Part shown: piece by piece, positions 1 through 7,246 of the stretch
Layout of the letters: each line of letters starts with the position of its first letter
Numbering within the stretch: the stretch's first letter is position 1
NCBI GenBank assembly: GCA_937943665.1
Contig: CALEAR010000060.1
Coordinates: 1 to 7,508, forward strand
From: an uncultured Alcanivoracaceae bacterium
GTDB lineage: Bacteria > Pseudomonadota > Gammaproteobacteria > Pseudomonadales > Alcanivoracaceae
Direction: 5' to 3'
Length of the DNA: 7,508 nt
Translations under genes and position numbers: made by a program
Notes under the pieces: model-generated
Told to the model about the DNA's origin: nothing
Seen by the model: the letters and a program-made list of their open reading frames with translations, nothing else
The model's database searches: none

Positions 1-941
1 CGTAATTTGAATGACCCCACCTGAATAATCACAGAGAGGGTTTCCATCACAAACACACCACCCATAATGAAAAGTACAATTTCTTGGCGCACTATTACCG
101 CCATCACCCCGAGCACCGCGCCCAAGGACAATGAGCCCACATCGCCCATAAACACCTGTGCGGGGTAAGCGTTAAACCAAAGAAAGCCTAACCCTGCACC
201 ACAAATGGCCGCTGCAATCACCACTAACTCACCGCTGCCTGCCACGTAGGGAATGTGAAGGTACTCTGCAAACTGACTGTGACCACTCACGTAGGCAAAT
301 ACCCCAAGAGCACCCGCCACGAGCACAGTGGGCATAATGGCAAGCCCATCCAGACCATCGGTAAGGTTCACCGCATTACTGGTGCCAGTGATCACAAAAT
401 AGGTGAGCACCACATAAAAGAGCCCTAGATTAATGGCCACGTTTTTGAAAAAGGGCACAATCAATTCGGTTTCCACGGGGCTTTGTGCGGTGAAATAAAG
501 GATCAAAGCGGCAGCCAAGGCACCGCCCGATTGCCAAAAGTATTTCCAACGGGCCGGTAAACCGCGAGGGTCCTTCTCCACCACTTTGCGCCAATCATCC
601 ACCCAACCCACAGCACCAAAAAGCACCAATACGCCCAAGGTGATCCACGCGAAGCGGTTACTAAGATCCGCCCACAGCAAGGTAGAAAGGGTAATGGAAA
701 CCAACATTAAGGCACCGCCCATAGTGGGTGTGCCGGCCTTGCTTAAGTGGCTTTGAGGGCCATCATCACGAATGGCCTGCCCTACTTGGTACTCCCGCAG
801 TTTGCGGATCATATAGGGACCCACCATGAAACCGATAACCAGGGCAGTGAGCACGCTGAAAATGGCGCGTAAGGTGAGGTACTGCACCACCACAAAGCCG
901 CTGTAGTATTGAGAAAGGTAATTCGCTAACCAAAGTAACAT
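1..941 (-). CDS. mraY: MraY, phospho-MurNAc-pentapeptide transferase (3' end outside window)
   Basis: Integral inner-membrane enzyme that transfers phospho-MurNAc-pentapeptide from the UDP-linked precursor made by MurF to undecaprenyl phosphate, giving lipid I and UMP. The window holds 313 complete codons plus two bases; E. coli MraY has 360 residues, so about 47 C-terminal codons, including the histidine-rich HHH loop, lie beyond the left edge. This is a window cut, not a pseudogene. Visible family motifs: TPTMGG (71-76), the VDD aspartate pair D115/D116, NLTDGLDGL (192-200) and FMGDVGS (264-270) with D267; the aspartates at 115, 116 and 267 match the catalytic or Mg-binding positions known from E. 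coli. Many hydrophobic segments fit a polytopic membrane protein. The start ATG shares one base with the murF stop (TAATG), and a perfect AGGAGG lies 7 bases upstream, inside the last codons of murF, which fixes the start. Identity is certain. Confidence 0.97.
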   Translation of the reverse strand, partial: MLLWLANYLSQYYSGFVVVQYLTLRAIFSVLTALVIGFMVGPYMIRKLREYQVGQAIRDDGPQSHLSKAGTPTMGGALMLVSITLSTLLWADLSNRFAWITLGVLVLFGAVGWVDDWRKVVEKDPRGLPARWKYFWQSGGALAAALILYFTAQSPVETELIVPFFKNVAINLGLFYVVLTYFVITGTSNAVNLTDGLDGLAIMPTVLVAGALGVFAYVSGHSQFAEYLHIPYVAGSGELVVIAAAICGAGLGFLWFNAYPAQVFMGDVGSLSLGAVLGVMAVIVRQEIVLFIMGGVFVMETLSVIIQVGSFKL

Positions 942-2305
942 TAGTGTGCCTCCTGTTGATGGGCCAACAAGGCGGCCACAACGTTTTCCATGGCGGTACT
1001 ACGCGAGCCCTTCACCAATACAGTGCCCCCTTGTTGCAACACGGGGGCGGCGAAGGGGGCCACATCATCTGTGGTGGGACATTGCAAAGCACCTTCTCCA
1101 AAGGCCTCTGCGGCTGCCATGGGTAATTCTCCTACGGTGATCATGCCATCTATTCCTAACTCAGCGGCATAGGTGCCCAGCTGACGATGCGCCTCATCTG
1201 TGGCTTCGCCAAGCTCACCAATACCACCAAAAACAAACATATGAGGCGTGGGCTGTGTGTGTAAAAAATCCAATGCCGCTGCCACGGACCCTGGGTTGGC
1301 GTTATAGGTATCATCAATAATGAGCCCTTCGCCACAGGGGATTAACTGCAACCGCCCTGGCACCCCACTAAGGTGAGCCAAGGTGTGCTGAATATGCGCC
1401 CAAGACACATTAAACTCGCGGGCCACCGCAATGGCTTGCAAGGCGTTAGAGATCTGATGCTTACCTGGTAAACCAAGGGTAATCTCCACCTCAGTATCGG
1501 GGCCCTGACATATAAAGTGGCTGTGATGTGTGCCCAACTGAATGTGCTTGGCAAGGTAATGGGCGCTAGTGTCTTCGGTGGACACCCGTACCACTGTTAC
1601 CTGATGCGCTTCGGCCACTTGCTGGAAGTACTCAAAAAAGCCGCCTTCTTGGTTAAGCACCACCACCCCTTGCTGGGCTGCAACGGCAGGGATCAACTCC
1701 GCCTTCGCTTGAGCAATGCCTTCCAAGGAGCCAAAACCGGCTAAATGAGCACCCGTCACATTGGTGATCACTCCCACCTGGGGCGCCACTAAGCTGGCGG
1801 TCCAAGCGATTTCACCCTGGTGATTAGCGCCAAGTTCATACACACCGTAGGTGTTTTCTGCCCGCGCACGTAACAGGGTGAGTGGTACGCCAATGTGATT
1901 ATTGAAATTGCCTTCGGTGGCCAAGCAGCTGTTTTCGTCCTCATGGAGCAAAGCGGCGATCATTTCCTTCACAGAGGTTTTACCGGAGTTGCCGGTGATG
2001 CCCACGGTACGTAACTGCCACTGCGCCGCCCACTGCTGAGCTAATAAGCCTAGGGCTTGGGTGGTATCTTTTACTAACACTGTGTGCTCAAACACCTCTG
2101 TGGGCTCAGATACCAACGCGGCTCGCGCGCCTTTGGCCTTGGCCTGCGCCAAGAAGGCATGCCCATCAAAGCGATCTCCTTTTAGGGCCACAAACAAATC
2201 GCCCGGCTTGAGGGTGCGTGTATCCGTGCTCACCCCTGTGAGGGCCACATCGCTGCCTTGGTGTTGGCCTTGGGTCCACTGTGCCACCTGGAATAATTGC
2301 ATCAT
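941..2305 (-). CDS. murF: MurF, UDP-MurNAc-tripeptide:D-Ala-D-Ala ligase
   Basis: Cytoplasmic ATP-dependent ligase that adds the D-alanyl-D-alanine dipeptide to UDP-MurNAc-tripeptide, the last soluble step before MraY. At 454 residues it is the normal family length (E. coli 452). Visible: the N-terminal UDP-substrate domain with STDTR (26-30) and PGDLFVAL (34-41); the ATP P-loop [10 protein letters not shown] (102-111); [15 protein letters not shown] (131-145); [11 protein letters not shown] (156-166); the AKAE segment with K201, probably the carbamylated lysine of Mur ligases; and [10 protein letters not shown] (331-340) at the start of the C-terminal domain. Two ATGs stand in tandem. I take the first, which makes an ATGA overlap with the murE stop and has GGAGGG 7 bases upstream. 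An oddity is FGGIGELGE (359-367), where relatives usually have a GDM-ELG form. Function is certain. Confidence 0.97.
   Translation of the reverse strand: MMQLFQVAQWTQGQHQGSDVALTGVSTDTRTLKPGDLFVALKGDRFDGHAFLAQAKAKGARAALVSEPTEVFEHTVLVKDTTQALGLLAQQWAAQWQLRTVGITGNSGKTSVKEMIAALLHEDENSCLATEGNFNNHIGVPLTLLRARAENTYGVYELGANHQGEIAWTASLVAPQVGVITNVTGAHLAGFGSLEGIAQAKAELIPAVAAQQGVVVLNQEGGFFEYFQQVAEAHQVTVVRVSTEDTSAHYLAKHIQLGTHHSHFICQGPDTEVEITLGLPGKHQISNALQAIAVAREFNVSWAHIQHTLAHLSGVPGRLQLIPCGEGLIIDDTYNANPGSVAAALDFLHTQPTPHMFVFGGIGELGEATDEAHRQLGTYAAELGIDGMITVGELPMAAAEAFGEGALQCPTTDDVAPFAAPVLQQGGTVLVKGSRSTAMENVVAALLAHQQEAH
949..954 (-). promoter_or_regulatory. Shine-Dalgarno site of mraY inside murF
   Basis: Perfect AGGAGG on the minus strand, 7 bases before the mraY ATG and wholly within the last codons of murF. 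It is one of the two strongest ribosome binding sites in the window. Together with the one-base stop/start overlap it allows both coupled re-initiation and direct initiation at mraY. Confidence 0.85.
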
Positions 2306-3762
2306 GGGGTTGCCCTCCAGGCCTTCAGGGCCTCTCGTGCCACCGCCACATCACTAAAGGGCACAGTGGTTTGGCCAATAATTTGCTCCTCTTCATGACC
2401 TTTGCCCGCAATCAGCACCACATCGGTGGCCCGTGCCTGTGCAATGGCCTCATGAATGGCTTGAGCTCTATCTTCCACACTGTGTACCTTAGCAACGCTA
2501 GAAAAGCCCTCACGCACCTGCGCCATAATATGGGCTGGAGATTCTGTGCGTGGGTTATCGCTAGTGAGCCAAATCACATCGGCCCCTTGCTCAGCTGCCG
2601 CTGCCATAAGGGGGCGTTTGCCTTGATCACGATCGCCGCCGCAGCCAAACACACAAATAATGTTGCCCTCAAAGTGCGCCCGCAAAGCGCTTAGGGCCGC
2701 ATTTAGCCCTTCTGCAGTGTGGGCAAAATCCACCACCACTGTGGGGCCTTGCTCCCCTATCACTTGCTCCATACGACCACGCACAGGCGCCAGCTGGGGT
2801 AGCAAGGGTAATAATTCGGCCAAGGGGTGGCCCACACTCATGAGTGCAGCTAAGGCGGCGAGAAGGTTTTCCACATTAAAGGCACCGAGAAGGGGGGCTT
2901 CCACATCCCACTGCTTTCCTTCGTGATGCAGCACAAAACTCATTCCCTGCCCATGGCAGCGCAATTGGCTGTAATGTAATTGGTTTTCGGGGCGCTTTCC
3001 GAAGGTGAAGCCTTTACGCGCCGTTGGCACCGTGTTCGCCACCTGCGGGTCATCTAAGGAGTACACCGCGCGGGTGATGCCCAGCTGTTGCCATAGTAGA
3101 GCCTTGGCGGCGGCATAATGGGTGGCATCGCCATGGTAATCCAAGTGATCGCGGCCGAGATTAGTCCACACCCCTGTGGTGATGGGTAAACCCGCCAACC
3201 GCTCTTGATGCAATGCATGGGAGGAGGCCTCTAATACCAAACCACGAGCCCCTTGAGCGCGGAAATCCGCCCAATGACGATGCACACTAGCCACATCTGC
3301 GGTGGTAAGCCCTAAGGGCTCACAGTGTTGGTGAACACAAGCGCCTAAGGTGCCCATGGAGCCCCAAGGTGTTTGTAACAGCTGCATTAATTGCTGAATA
3401 AAGAAGGCCACACTGGTTTTGCCATTGGTGCCTGTCACAGCCACCACGGGCCAATCCGCTGGGGTGCCATAATGCTGAGCAAGCAACTCGCCCACATGTA
3501 CTTTTAACTCGGGCACCTGCACCACAGGCACGGCACCGCGGTTTTCACAAATAAAGCGTTCACCTGCCACCAATACCAGGCTGGCACCTTGAGCAATGGC
3601 GGCATCAATATACTGGCGGCCATCCGCTTGGGTGCCGGGCAAGGCCAAAAAGCCATCCCCTGCTTGCACTTGGCGGCTATCTAAACGCCAGTGTTTCACA
3701 CCTTGTTCGGCTAAGGCCGCCGGCCATGGGAATTGAGGTAACAGCTGATGCAACGGTTTCAT
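2302..3762 (-). CDS. murE: MurE, UDP-MurNAc-L-Ala-D-Glu:meso-diaminopimelate ligase
   Basis: Cytoplasmic ATP-dependent ligase that adds the third stem-peptide residue to UDP-MurNAc-dipeptide. The DNPRTE motif (402-407) is the signature of meso-diaminopimelate-specific enzymes rather than lysine-adding ones, which fits a Gram-negative host. With 486 residues it is close to E. coli MurE (495). Other marks: LDSRQVQAGDGFLAL (27-41) in the N-terminal domain, P-loop TGTNGKTS (110-117), EASSHAL (178-184), RDHLDYHG (204-211), AAK with K220 as the probable carbamylated lysine, GCGGDRDQGKRP (374-384 region) and GKGHEEEQ (453-460), whose G453 and E457 correspond to the diaminopimelate-contacting pair of E. 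coli. The central loop reads VDFAHTAEGL (344-353) instead of the usual DYAHTPD. The start overlaps the ftsI stop as ATGA, with a strong GGAGGTGA 5 bases upstream of the ATG counted from GGAGGT. Confidence 0.97.
   Translation of the reverse strand: MKPLHQLLPQFPWPAALAEQGVKHWRLDSRQVQAGDGFLALPGTQADGRQYIDAAIAQGASLVLVAGERFICENRGAVPVVQVPELKVHVGELLAQHYGTPADWPVVAVTGTNGKTSVAFFIQQLMQLLQTPWGSMGTLGACVHQHCEPLGLTTADVASVHRHWADFRAQGARGLVLEASSHALHQERLAGLPITTGVWTNLGRDHLDYHGDATHYAAAKALLWQQLGITRAVYSLDDPQVANTVPTARKGFTFGKRPENQLHYSQLRCHGQGMSFVLHHEGKQWDVEAPLLGAFNVENLLAALAALMSVGHPLAELLPLLPQLAPVRGRMEQVIGEQGPTVVVDFAHTAEGLNAALSALRAHFEGNIICVFGCGGDRDQGKRPLMAAAAEQGADVIWLTSDNPRTESPAHIMAQVREGFSSVAKVHSVEDRAQAIHEAIAQARATDVVLIAGKGHEEEQIIGQTTVPFSDVAVAREALKAWRATP
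2313..2318 (-). promoter_or_regulatory. Shine-Dalgarno site deciding the murF start
   Basis: GGAGGG on the minus strand within the end of murE. It lies 7 bases from the first of two tandem ATG codons of murF and 10 from the second. The 7-base spacing and the ATGA overlap with the murE stop favour the first ATG; the second would shorten the protein by one residue only. Confidence 0.7.
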
Positions 3763-5480
3763 CGCTCACCTCCCCGTGCCGCTAGCCCTTGCCCTGCTAA
3801 AATGGGCTCAGGTGTGTGGGGCTCAATATTCAACATGGGCAGCACGCCAGACATGATGTTGGCAAACACAGGTGCGGCCACTAAACCACCGTAATAACCG
3901 CCACGCTTGGGCTCATCCACCACCACCACGGTAACAATGCGGGGGTTTTCAGCAGGGGCGATGCCTGCAAACATGGCCAAGTATTTATCTTCTTCATAGC
4001 CACCGTTGGTGAGTTTGCGCACGGTGCCGGTTTTCCCCGCAATGCGGTAACCCGGCACACGGGCTCGGCTGGCGGTACCTTCGTTCACCACACCCTCGAG
4101 CATTTTCACCATATCGTTGGCGTGCTGCGCATCAATGATCTGCTCCCCTTCTACAGGTTGATCCTGTTTGAGCAAGGTGGCAGGCAATAACTTGCCGTTA
4201 TTTGCCAGCACCCCATAGGCGCGCGCCAACTGTAACGCGGTAACGGATACCCCATAACCGTAGGATAAGGTGGCGCGTTCAATTTCGCGCCAGCGCTGAC
4301 GGTACGGTAAGCTACCTTTCGCCTCCCCAGGGAAAGCCACGCCAGTGGTATCGCCAAAACCAAAACGACGCATAAAGGCCGGTAGCACCTGTTCATCCAT
4401 TACTAATGCCACCTTGGTGGTGGCCACGTTGGAGGATTTCGCCAAAATCGTGGGGATATCAATAACGCCGTAATTGCGAGCATCTTTAATGAGCTTATTG
4501 GATACCATCAAGGTGCCTGGGGTGGTATCCACTGTGCTATTGGCTTTCAACAAGCCTTCTTCCATAGCTGCGGCAATGGTCAACGGCTTAATGGTGGAGC
4601 CCGGCTCAAATAAATCGGTAACCGCACGATTACGTAGCGCCGCTTGTTGCACGCCCTGACGCTTATTGGGGTTAAAACTGGGCTGATTCACCATGGCCAA
4701 AATTTCACCCGTGTGGGAATCCAACACCACCACGCTGCCACCAATGTCATCGTATTGCTTCACCGCCGCCAACAACTCGCGATAAGCAATATACTGTAAG
4801 CGCAGATCAATACTCAGGTTAATATCAGTGCCTGGGCGGGCCTCTTGCACTATTTCAATATCTTGGATCACACGGTTACGGTTATCGCGCACATAACGGC
4901 GCCGCCCCTCAATACCGCGCAGATCTTCCTCAAACATGAGCTCAAGCCCTTCTTGGCCTTGATCATCAATATTGGTGAAGCCAATCACGTGGCTAGTGAC
5001 CTCGCCGGCGGGATAATAGCGACGGTATTCTGTGCGTGAATAAATGCCAGGAATACCTTCAGCAAGCACCTGCTGTGCCTGAAGGGGCGCTAACCCCCGT
5101 GCCAAATACACAAACTTGCGATTTTCGCGGCCGCGCACAGCCTCTGCCAAGGCAGCGGTGGAAAGCACGGGGTTATTGGCCAAACGACGCCAAGCTTCTT
5201 TGTGCTCCACTAACTCACTAGGGTTACCCCATAGGGTGGTCACTGGGGTACTCACCGCTAAGGGGCTGCCGGTGCGGTCGTAAATCACACCACGGTGGGC
5301 TGCCAAGGGCTCGGTGCGCAAGTTGCGTTTTTCCCCTTGGTTGGCCAAGAAATCATGCTGCAACACATGCAAATCAAAGGCACGAAACACAAGCAGCCCC
5401 AACAGCACAGCCAATACGCCTAAGACAAACATCAGGCGTGGCTTGCTTGGGACACGTGCTGTGAGCTGCTTATCACTCAT
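3759..5480 (-). CDS. ftsI: FtsI (PBP3), septal peptidoglycan DD-transpeptidase
   Basis: Class B penicillin-binding protein that cross-links peptidoglycan at the division septum, working with FtsW and the FtsQLB complex; it is the target of septation-blocking beta-lactams. It is anchored by one N-terminal membrane segment (about residues 15-37) after a short cytoplasmic tail, with the rest in the periplasm. The PBP dimer domain covers about residues 55-215 (for example AAHRGVIYDRTGSPLA, 60-75). The transpeptidase domain carries all three catalytic motifs: STIK (295-298, acylated S295), SSN (349-351) and KTGT (483-486), almost the same positions as in Pseudomonas PBP3. Length 573 is normal. The ATG overlaps the ftsL stop as ATGA. 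The upstream site is poor (TAAGG only 2 bases from the ATG), so initiation probably depends on coupling to ftsL. No inactivating change is seen. Confidence 0.97.
   Translation of the reverse strand: MSDKQLTARVPSKPRLMFVLGVLAVLLGLLVFRAFDLHVLQHDFLANQGEKRNLRTEPLAAHRGVIYDRTGSPLAVSTPVTTLWGNPSELVEHKEAWRRLANNPVLSTAALAEAVRGRENRKFVYLARGLAPLQAQQVLAEGIPGIYSRTEYRRYYPAGEVTSHVIGFTNIDDQGQEGLELMFEEDLRGIEGRRRYVRDNRNRVIQDIEIVQEARPGTDINLSIDLRLQYIAYRELLAAVKQYDDIGGSVVVLDSHTGEILAMVNQPSFNPNKRQGVQQAALRNRAVTDLFEPGSTIKPLTIAAAMEEGLLKANSTVDTTPGTLMVSNKLIKDARNYGVIDIPTILAKSSNVATTKVALVMDEQVLPAFMRRFGFGDTTGVAFPGEAKGSLPYRQRWREIERATLSYGYGVSVTALQLARAYGVLANNGKLLPATLLKQDQPVEGEQIIDAQHANDMVKMLEGVVNEGTASRARVPGYRIAGKTGTVRKLTNGGYEEDKYLAMFAGIAPAENPRIVTVVVVDEPKRGGYYGGLVAAPVFANIMSGVLPMLNIEPHTPEPILAGQGLAARGGER
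3766..3773 (-). promoter_or_regulatory. Strong Shine-Dalgarno site of murE inside ftsI
   Basis: GGAGGTGA on the minus strand, inside the last codons of ftsI. This eight-base match to the 16S rRNA tail is the longest in the window. It suggests that murE can be translated at a higher rate than ftsI, whose own site is weak. Confidence 0.8.
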
Positions 5481-5743
5481 GGCCTTATCACCACTCTATC
5501 TTTGGATGTGGGCTGAATCATTTGCAATTCTTCACGGGCAATGCGCTCCACTCGGGCATAGGAGCCCCAAGTGCTGTGTTCTAGTAGTAGCTGCCCCCAT
5601 TCCGTGTGCAGGCGGTTTTGTTCTCGCTGCAACTGCTGGGCTTTATCAGTGAGTTTGCGCGCTTCATGCACGCTGTAACTCACCGCAAAGGCGCTCATTA
5701 CCACGGCTGTGGCCATTAACACCATCACCGATGGCTTGATCAT
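5477..5743 (-). CDS. ftsL: FtsL, divisome membrane protein
   Basis: Small bitopic inner-membrane protein that forms the FtsQLB complex with FtsB and FtsQ and helps activate FtsWI at the septum. The 88-residue product has a very short cytoplasmic tail (MIKP), one hydrophobic segment (about 5-25) and then a periplasmic heptad-like helix (about 27-55, with L31, L38 and L45 spaced by seven), as expected for the FtsL coiled coil. The tail RVERIAREELQMIQP (63-77) matches the short conserved motif near the end of the family. It is shorter than E. coli FtsL (121), mainly through the reduced cytoplasmic part. Sequence is weakly conserved in this family, so the call rests on length, topology and the position between rsmH and ftsI. 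Both ends are ATGA overlaps. GAGGG lies 7 bases before the ATG, which supports this start. Confidence 0.93.
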   Translation of the reverse strand: MIKPSVMVLMATAVVMSAFAVSYSVHEARKLTDKAQQLQREQNRLHTEWGQLLLEHSTWGSYARVERIAREELQMIQPTSKDRVVIRP

Positions 5744-6672
5744 GGCGCTACCCTCTCTGCCACGCGCAACACGGCGCTGCGCGCACGCACATTCATTGCC
5801 ACTTCTTCCTTACTGGCTTTAATGGCACGTCCCACAAGACGCACCTTCTCTTCTTGTTCCACATAGGGCATACCCTTGGGCTGCGGTGCACGACCTGCGG
5901 CATCGCGCATAAACAACTTCACCATGCGATCCTCAAGGGAATGAAAACTGATAACAGCCAAACGACCACCAGGAGCCAACACCTCTAGGCTTTGCTCCAG
6001 CACCGCCTCCAGTGCTGCTAGCTCTTGGTTCACATGAATACGAATGGCCTGAAAACTACGGGTGGCGGGGTGCTTACCCGGCGCCCCACGACCCACCACG
6101 GCAGCAATTAATTCCGCTAACTGCTTGGTACCTGTAATGGGGGTGTGAGTACGCTCTTGCACAATACGTTTGGCAATCCAACGGGATTTTCGCTCTTCAC
6201 CATAGCGATACAATACATTGGCGATATCCTCTTCCTCTGCCTCAGCGAGCCATTGGGCGGCACTCACCCCTGAGGTAGGGTCCATGCGCATATCTAAGGG
6301 CCCATCACGCAAAAAGCTAAAGCCACGCGCGGGGTCATCTAACTGCGGGGAAGAGACGCCTAAATCCAACAAAATACCACTGAGCTTACCACCGGCCTGA
6401 GCCTCCACCTGGGGCAAACAATCAAAACGAGAAGCCACCATGGTGAATCGTGGATCCTCTTGTGCCAACGCCTCACCCACAGCCACCGCCTCAGGATCAC
6501 GATCAATGCCAAACAAGCGGCCTTGTTCGCCCAACGCATTTAAAATGGCACGGCTGTGACCACCACGCCCAAAGGTGCCATCCACATAGGTGCCTTGCGG
6601 ATCTGTGATCAGCAGATCTAGCACCTCATTGAGCATCACGGACTCATGTGAATACGCGTTGGTTGCAAGCAT
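5740..6672 (-). CDS. rsmH: RsmH (MraW), 16S rRNA m4C1402 methyltransferase
   Basis: S-adenosylmethionine-dependent enzyme that N4-methylates C1402 of 16S rRNA in the decoding centre (position by E. coli numbering). Length 310 is typical (E. coli 313). Motifs: the SAM-binding loop YVDGTFGRGGHS (29-40), acidic GIDRDP (55-60), GILLDLGVSSPQLD (99-112), GPLDMRMD (124-131), HPATRSFQAIRIHVN (201-215), ISFHSLEDR (241-249) and RSAVLR (298-303). The start lies 2 bases after the mraZ stop, and the N-terminal SHESVMLNEVLDLL aligns with the usual first family block, so no earlier start is needed. I see no good Shine-Dalgarno site in the last codons of mraZ, so translation probably depends on ribosomes finishing mraZ. 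The stop overlaps the ftsL start (ATGA). Its place in the dcw operon ties ribosome maturation to cell wall gene expression, although its own role is in rRNA. Confidence 0.97.
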   Translation of the reverse strand: MLATNAYSHESVMLNEVLDLLITDPQGTYVDGTFGRGGHSRAILNALGEQGRLFGIDRDPEAVAVGEALAQEDPRFTMVASRFDCLPQVEAQAGGKLSGILLDLGVSSPQLDDPARGFSFLRDGPLDMRMDPTSGVSAAQWLAEAEEEDIANVLYRYGEERKSRWIAKRIVQERTHTPITGTKQLAELIAAVVGRGAPGKHPATRSFQAIRIHVNQELAALEAVLEQSLEVLAPGGRLAVISFHSLEDRMVKLFMRDAAGRAPQPKGMPYVEQEEKVRLVGRAIKASKEEVAMNVRARSAVLRVAERVAP

Positions 6673-6674
6673 GG

Positions 6675-7124
6675 TTAAAACGCCAACTCTTGAACAACAG
6701 CTGGCATGGCCTCCGGCGTTAGTTCTTGGTATTTCTCCTGCTCAGCAAGCCAGCTCTCCTCGCTCCAAATCTCAAAGCGGGTGATCTGCCCCACTAGCAT
6801 GGCTTTCTTATGGAGCTGAATAAGCTCTCTTAATTCAGTTGGAATCAGGAAGCGGCCATTGCCATCCATATCCACTTCCACCGCTTGCCCTAAGAAACGG
6901 CGTTTTAAGTAGCGCACCTCAGGGGCGGAATCAGGAAGGGATGCCACGGATTCAGCAATTTTTTGCCACTTATCCTCGGGGTAAAGTGCTAAGCAGCCAT
7001 CATATGGGTGTTGAGTAAGCACAAGACGCCCCTCGCAAGCCTCTTGAAGGCGCTCGCGATAGCGGGTTGGGATTGCCATCCTTCCCTTTGCGTCCACATT
7101 GAGGGCGGTGCGCCCACTAAACAT
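6675..7124 (-). CDS. mraZ: MraZ, AbrB-like transcriptional regulator of the dcw operon
   Basis: DNA-binding protein of the SpoVT/AbrB fold. In E. coli it represses its own operon, and in other bacteria it may activate it. The 149-residue product (E. coli 152) has the two tandem MraZ half-domains, each with the family D-x-x-G-R signature: DAKGRMAIPTRYRE (11-24) and DGNGRFLIPTELRE (87-100). The family assembles into a ring of subunits that reads repeated short DNA sites, which fits the four-repeat array about 90 bases upstream. It is the first gene of the operon. The start is supported by TAGGAG 9 bases upstream and by the standard N-terminus MFSGRTALNVDAKGR. No change in the two signature motifs is seen. 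Autoregulation here is an inference from the family and the repeat array. Confidence 0.97.
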   Translation of the reverse strand: MFSGRTALNVDAKGRMAIPTRYRERLQEACEGRLVLTQHPYDGCLALYPEDKWQKIAESVASLPDSAPEVRYLKRRFLGQAVEVDMDGNGRFLIPTELRELIQLHKKAMLVGQITRFEIWSEESWLAEQEKYQELTPEAMPAVVQELAF

Positions 7125-7133
7125 TGTGCTTTG

Positions 7134-7139
7134 CTCCTA
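7134..7139 (-). promoter_or_regulatory. Shine-Dalgarno site of mraZ
   Basis: TAGGAG on the minus strand, 9 bases before the mraZ ATG. It is the entry point for ribosomes on the operon and stands directly after a small potential hairpin (7141-7153). Confidence 0.75.
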
Positions 7140-7140
7140 G

Positions 7141-7153
7141 ATGCCGCTGGCAT
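7141..7153 (-). other. Small potential hairpin before the mraZ ribosome binding site
   Basis: On the minus strand the leader reads ATGCC-AGC-GGCAT, a perfect 5-base stem with a 3-base loop that ends one base before the TAGGAG site. It could affect ribosome access or mRNA stability. It could equally be chance, since a 5-base stem is short. Confidence 0.35.
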
Positions 7154-7209
7154 ACTTAACTGAGTGAATGTTTTTTATGCGTTAAAGTGCTTTTTTCATC
7201 ACTTAAAAA

Positions 7210-7246
7210 CCACTTTACACCACTTTGCTCCACTTTGTGACACTTT
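7210..7246 (-). repeat. Four 10-bp-spaced AAAGTG(G/T) direct repeats, probable MraZ operator
   Basis: On the minus strand AAAGTGT occurs at 7240-7246 and AAAGTGG at 7230-7236, 7220-7226 and 7210-7216. Each 7-base unit is followed by a non-conserved 3-base spacer (CAC, AGC, TGT), giving an exact 10-bp period, about one helical turn. The array lies upstream of mraZ on the operon strand. MraZ is known to bind short direct repeats with 10-bp phasing in front of its own gene, and from memory the form reported in mollicutes is AAAGTG(T/G)N3, which these copies match. The repeats are seen directly; their function as the MraZ operator is inferred from position, phasing and the adjacent mraZ gene. Confidence 0.88.

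Noticed and set aside
1..941. mraY as a truncated pseudogene
   Set aside because: The frame is intact up to the window edge and all visible catalytic motifs are present; the end is missing only because the window stops.
2061..2357. Open frame of 98 codons on the plus strand opposite the murF 5' region
   Set aside because: Antisense to a conserved gene, with composition like a shadow frame and no independent support.
2281..2694. Open frame of 137 codons on the plus strand opposite murE
   Set aside because: It lies wholly opposite the 3' part of murE and the murE/murF junction, has no family resemblance and no good ribosome site, and is explained by codon bias of the true gene.
5314..5652. 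Open frame of 112 codons on the plus strand opposite ftsI/ftsL
   Set aside because: It spans the ends of two well-identified genes in antisense and resembles no known protein.
7151..7153. Upstream ATG as an earlier mraZ start or a leader peptide
   Set aside because: It is out of frame with mraZ (29 bases before its ATG), has no ribosome site of its own, and the family N-terminus MFSGR begins at the ATG at 7122-7124.
7210..7246. CRISPR-like array
   Set aside because: The 7-base units with 3-base spacers are far too short for CRISPR; phase and position fit an operator.
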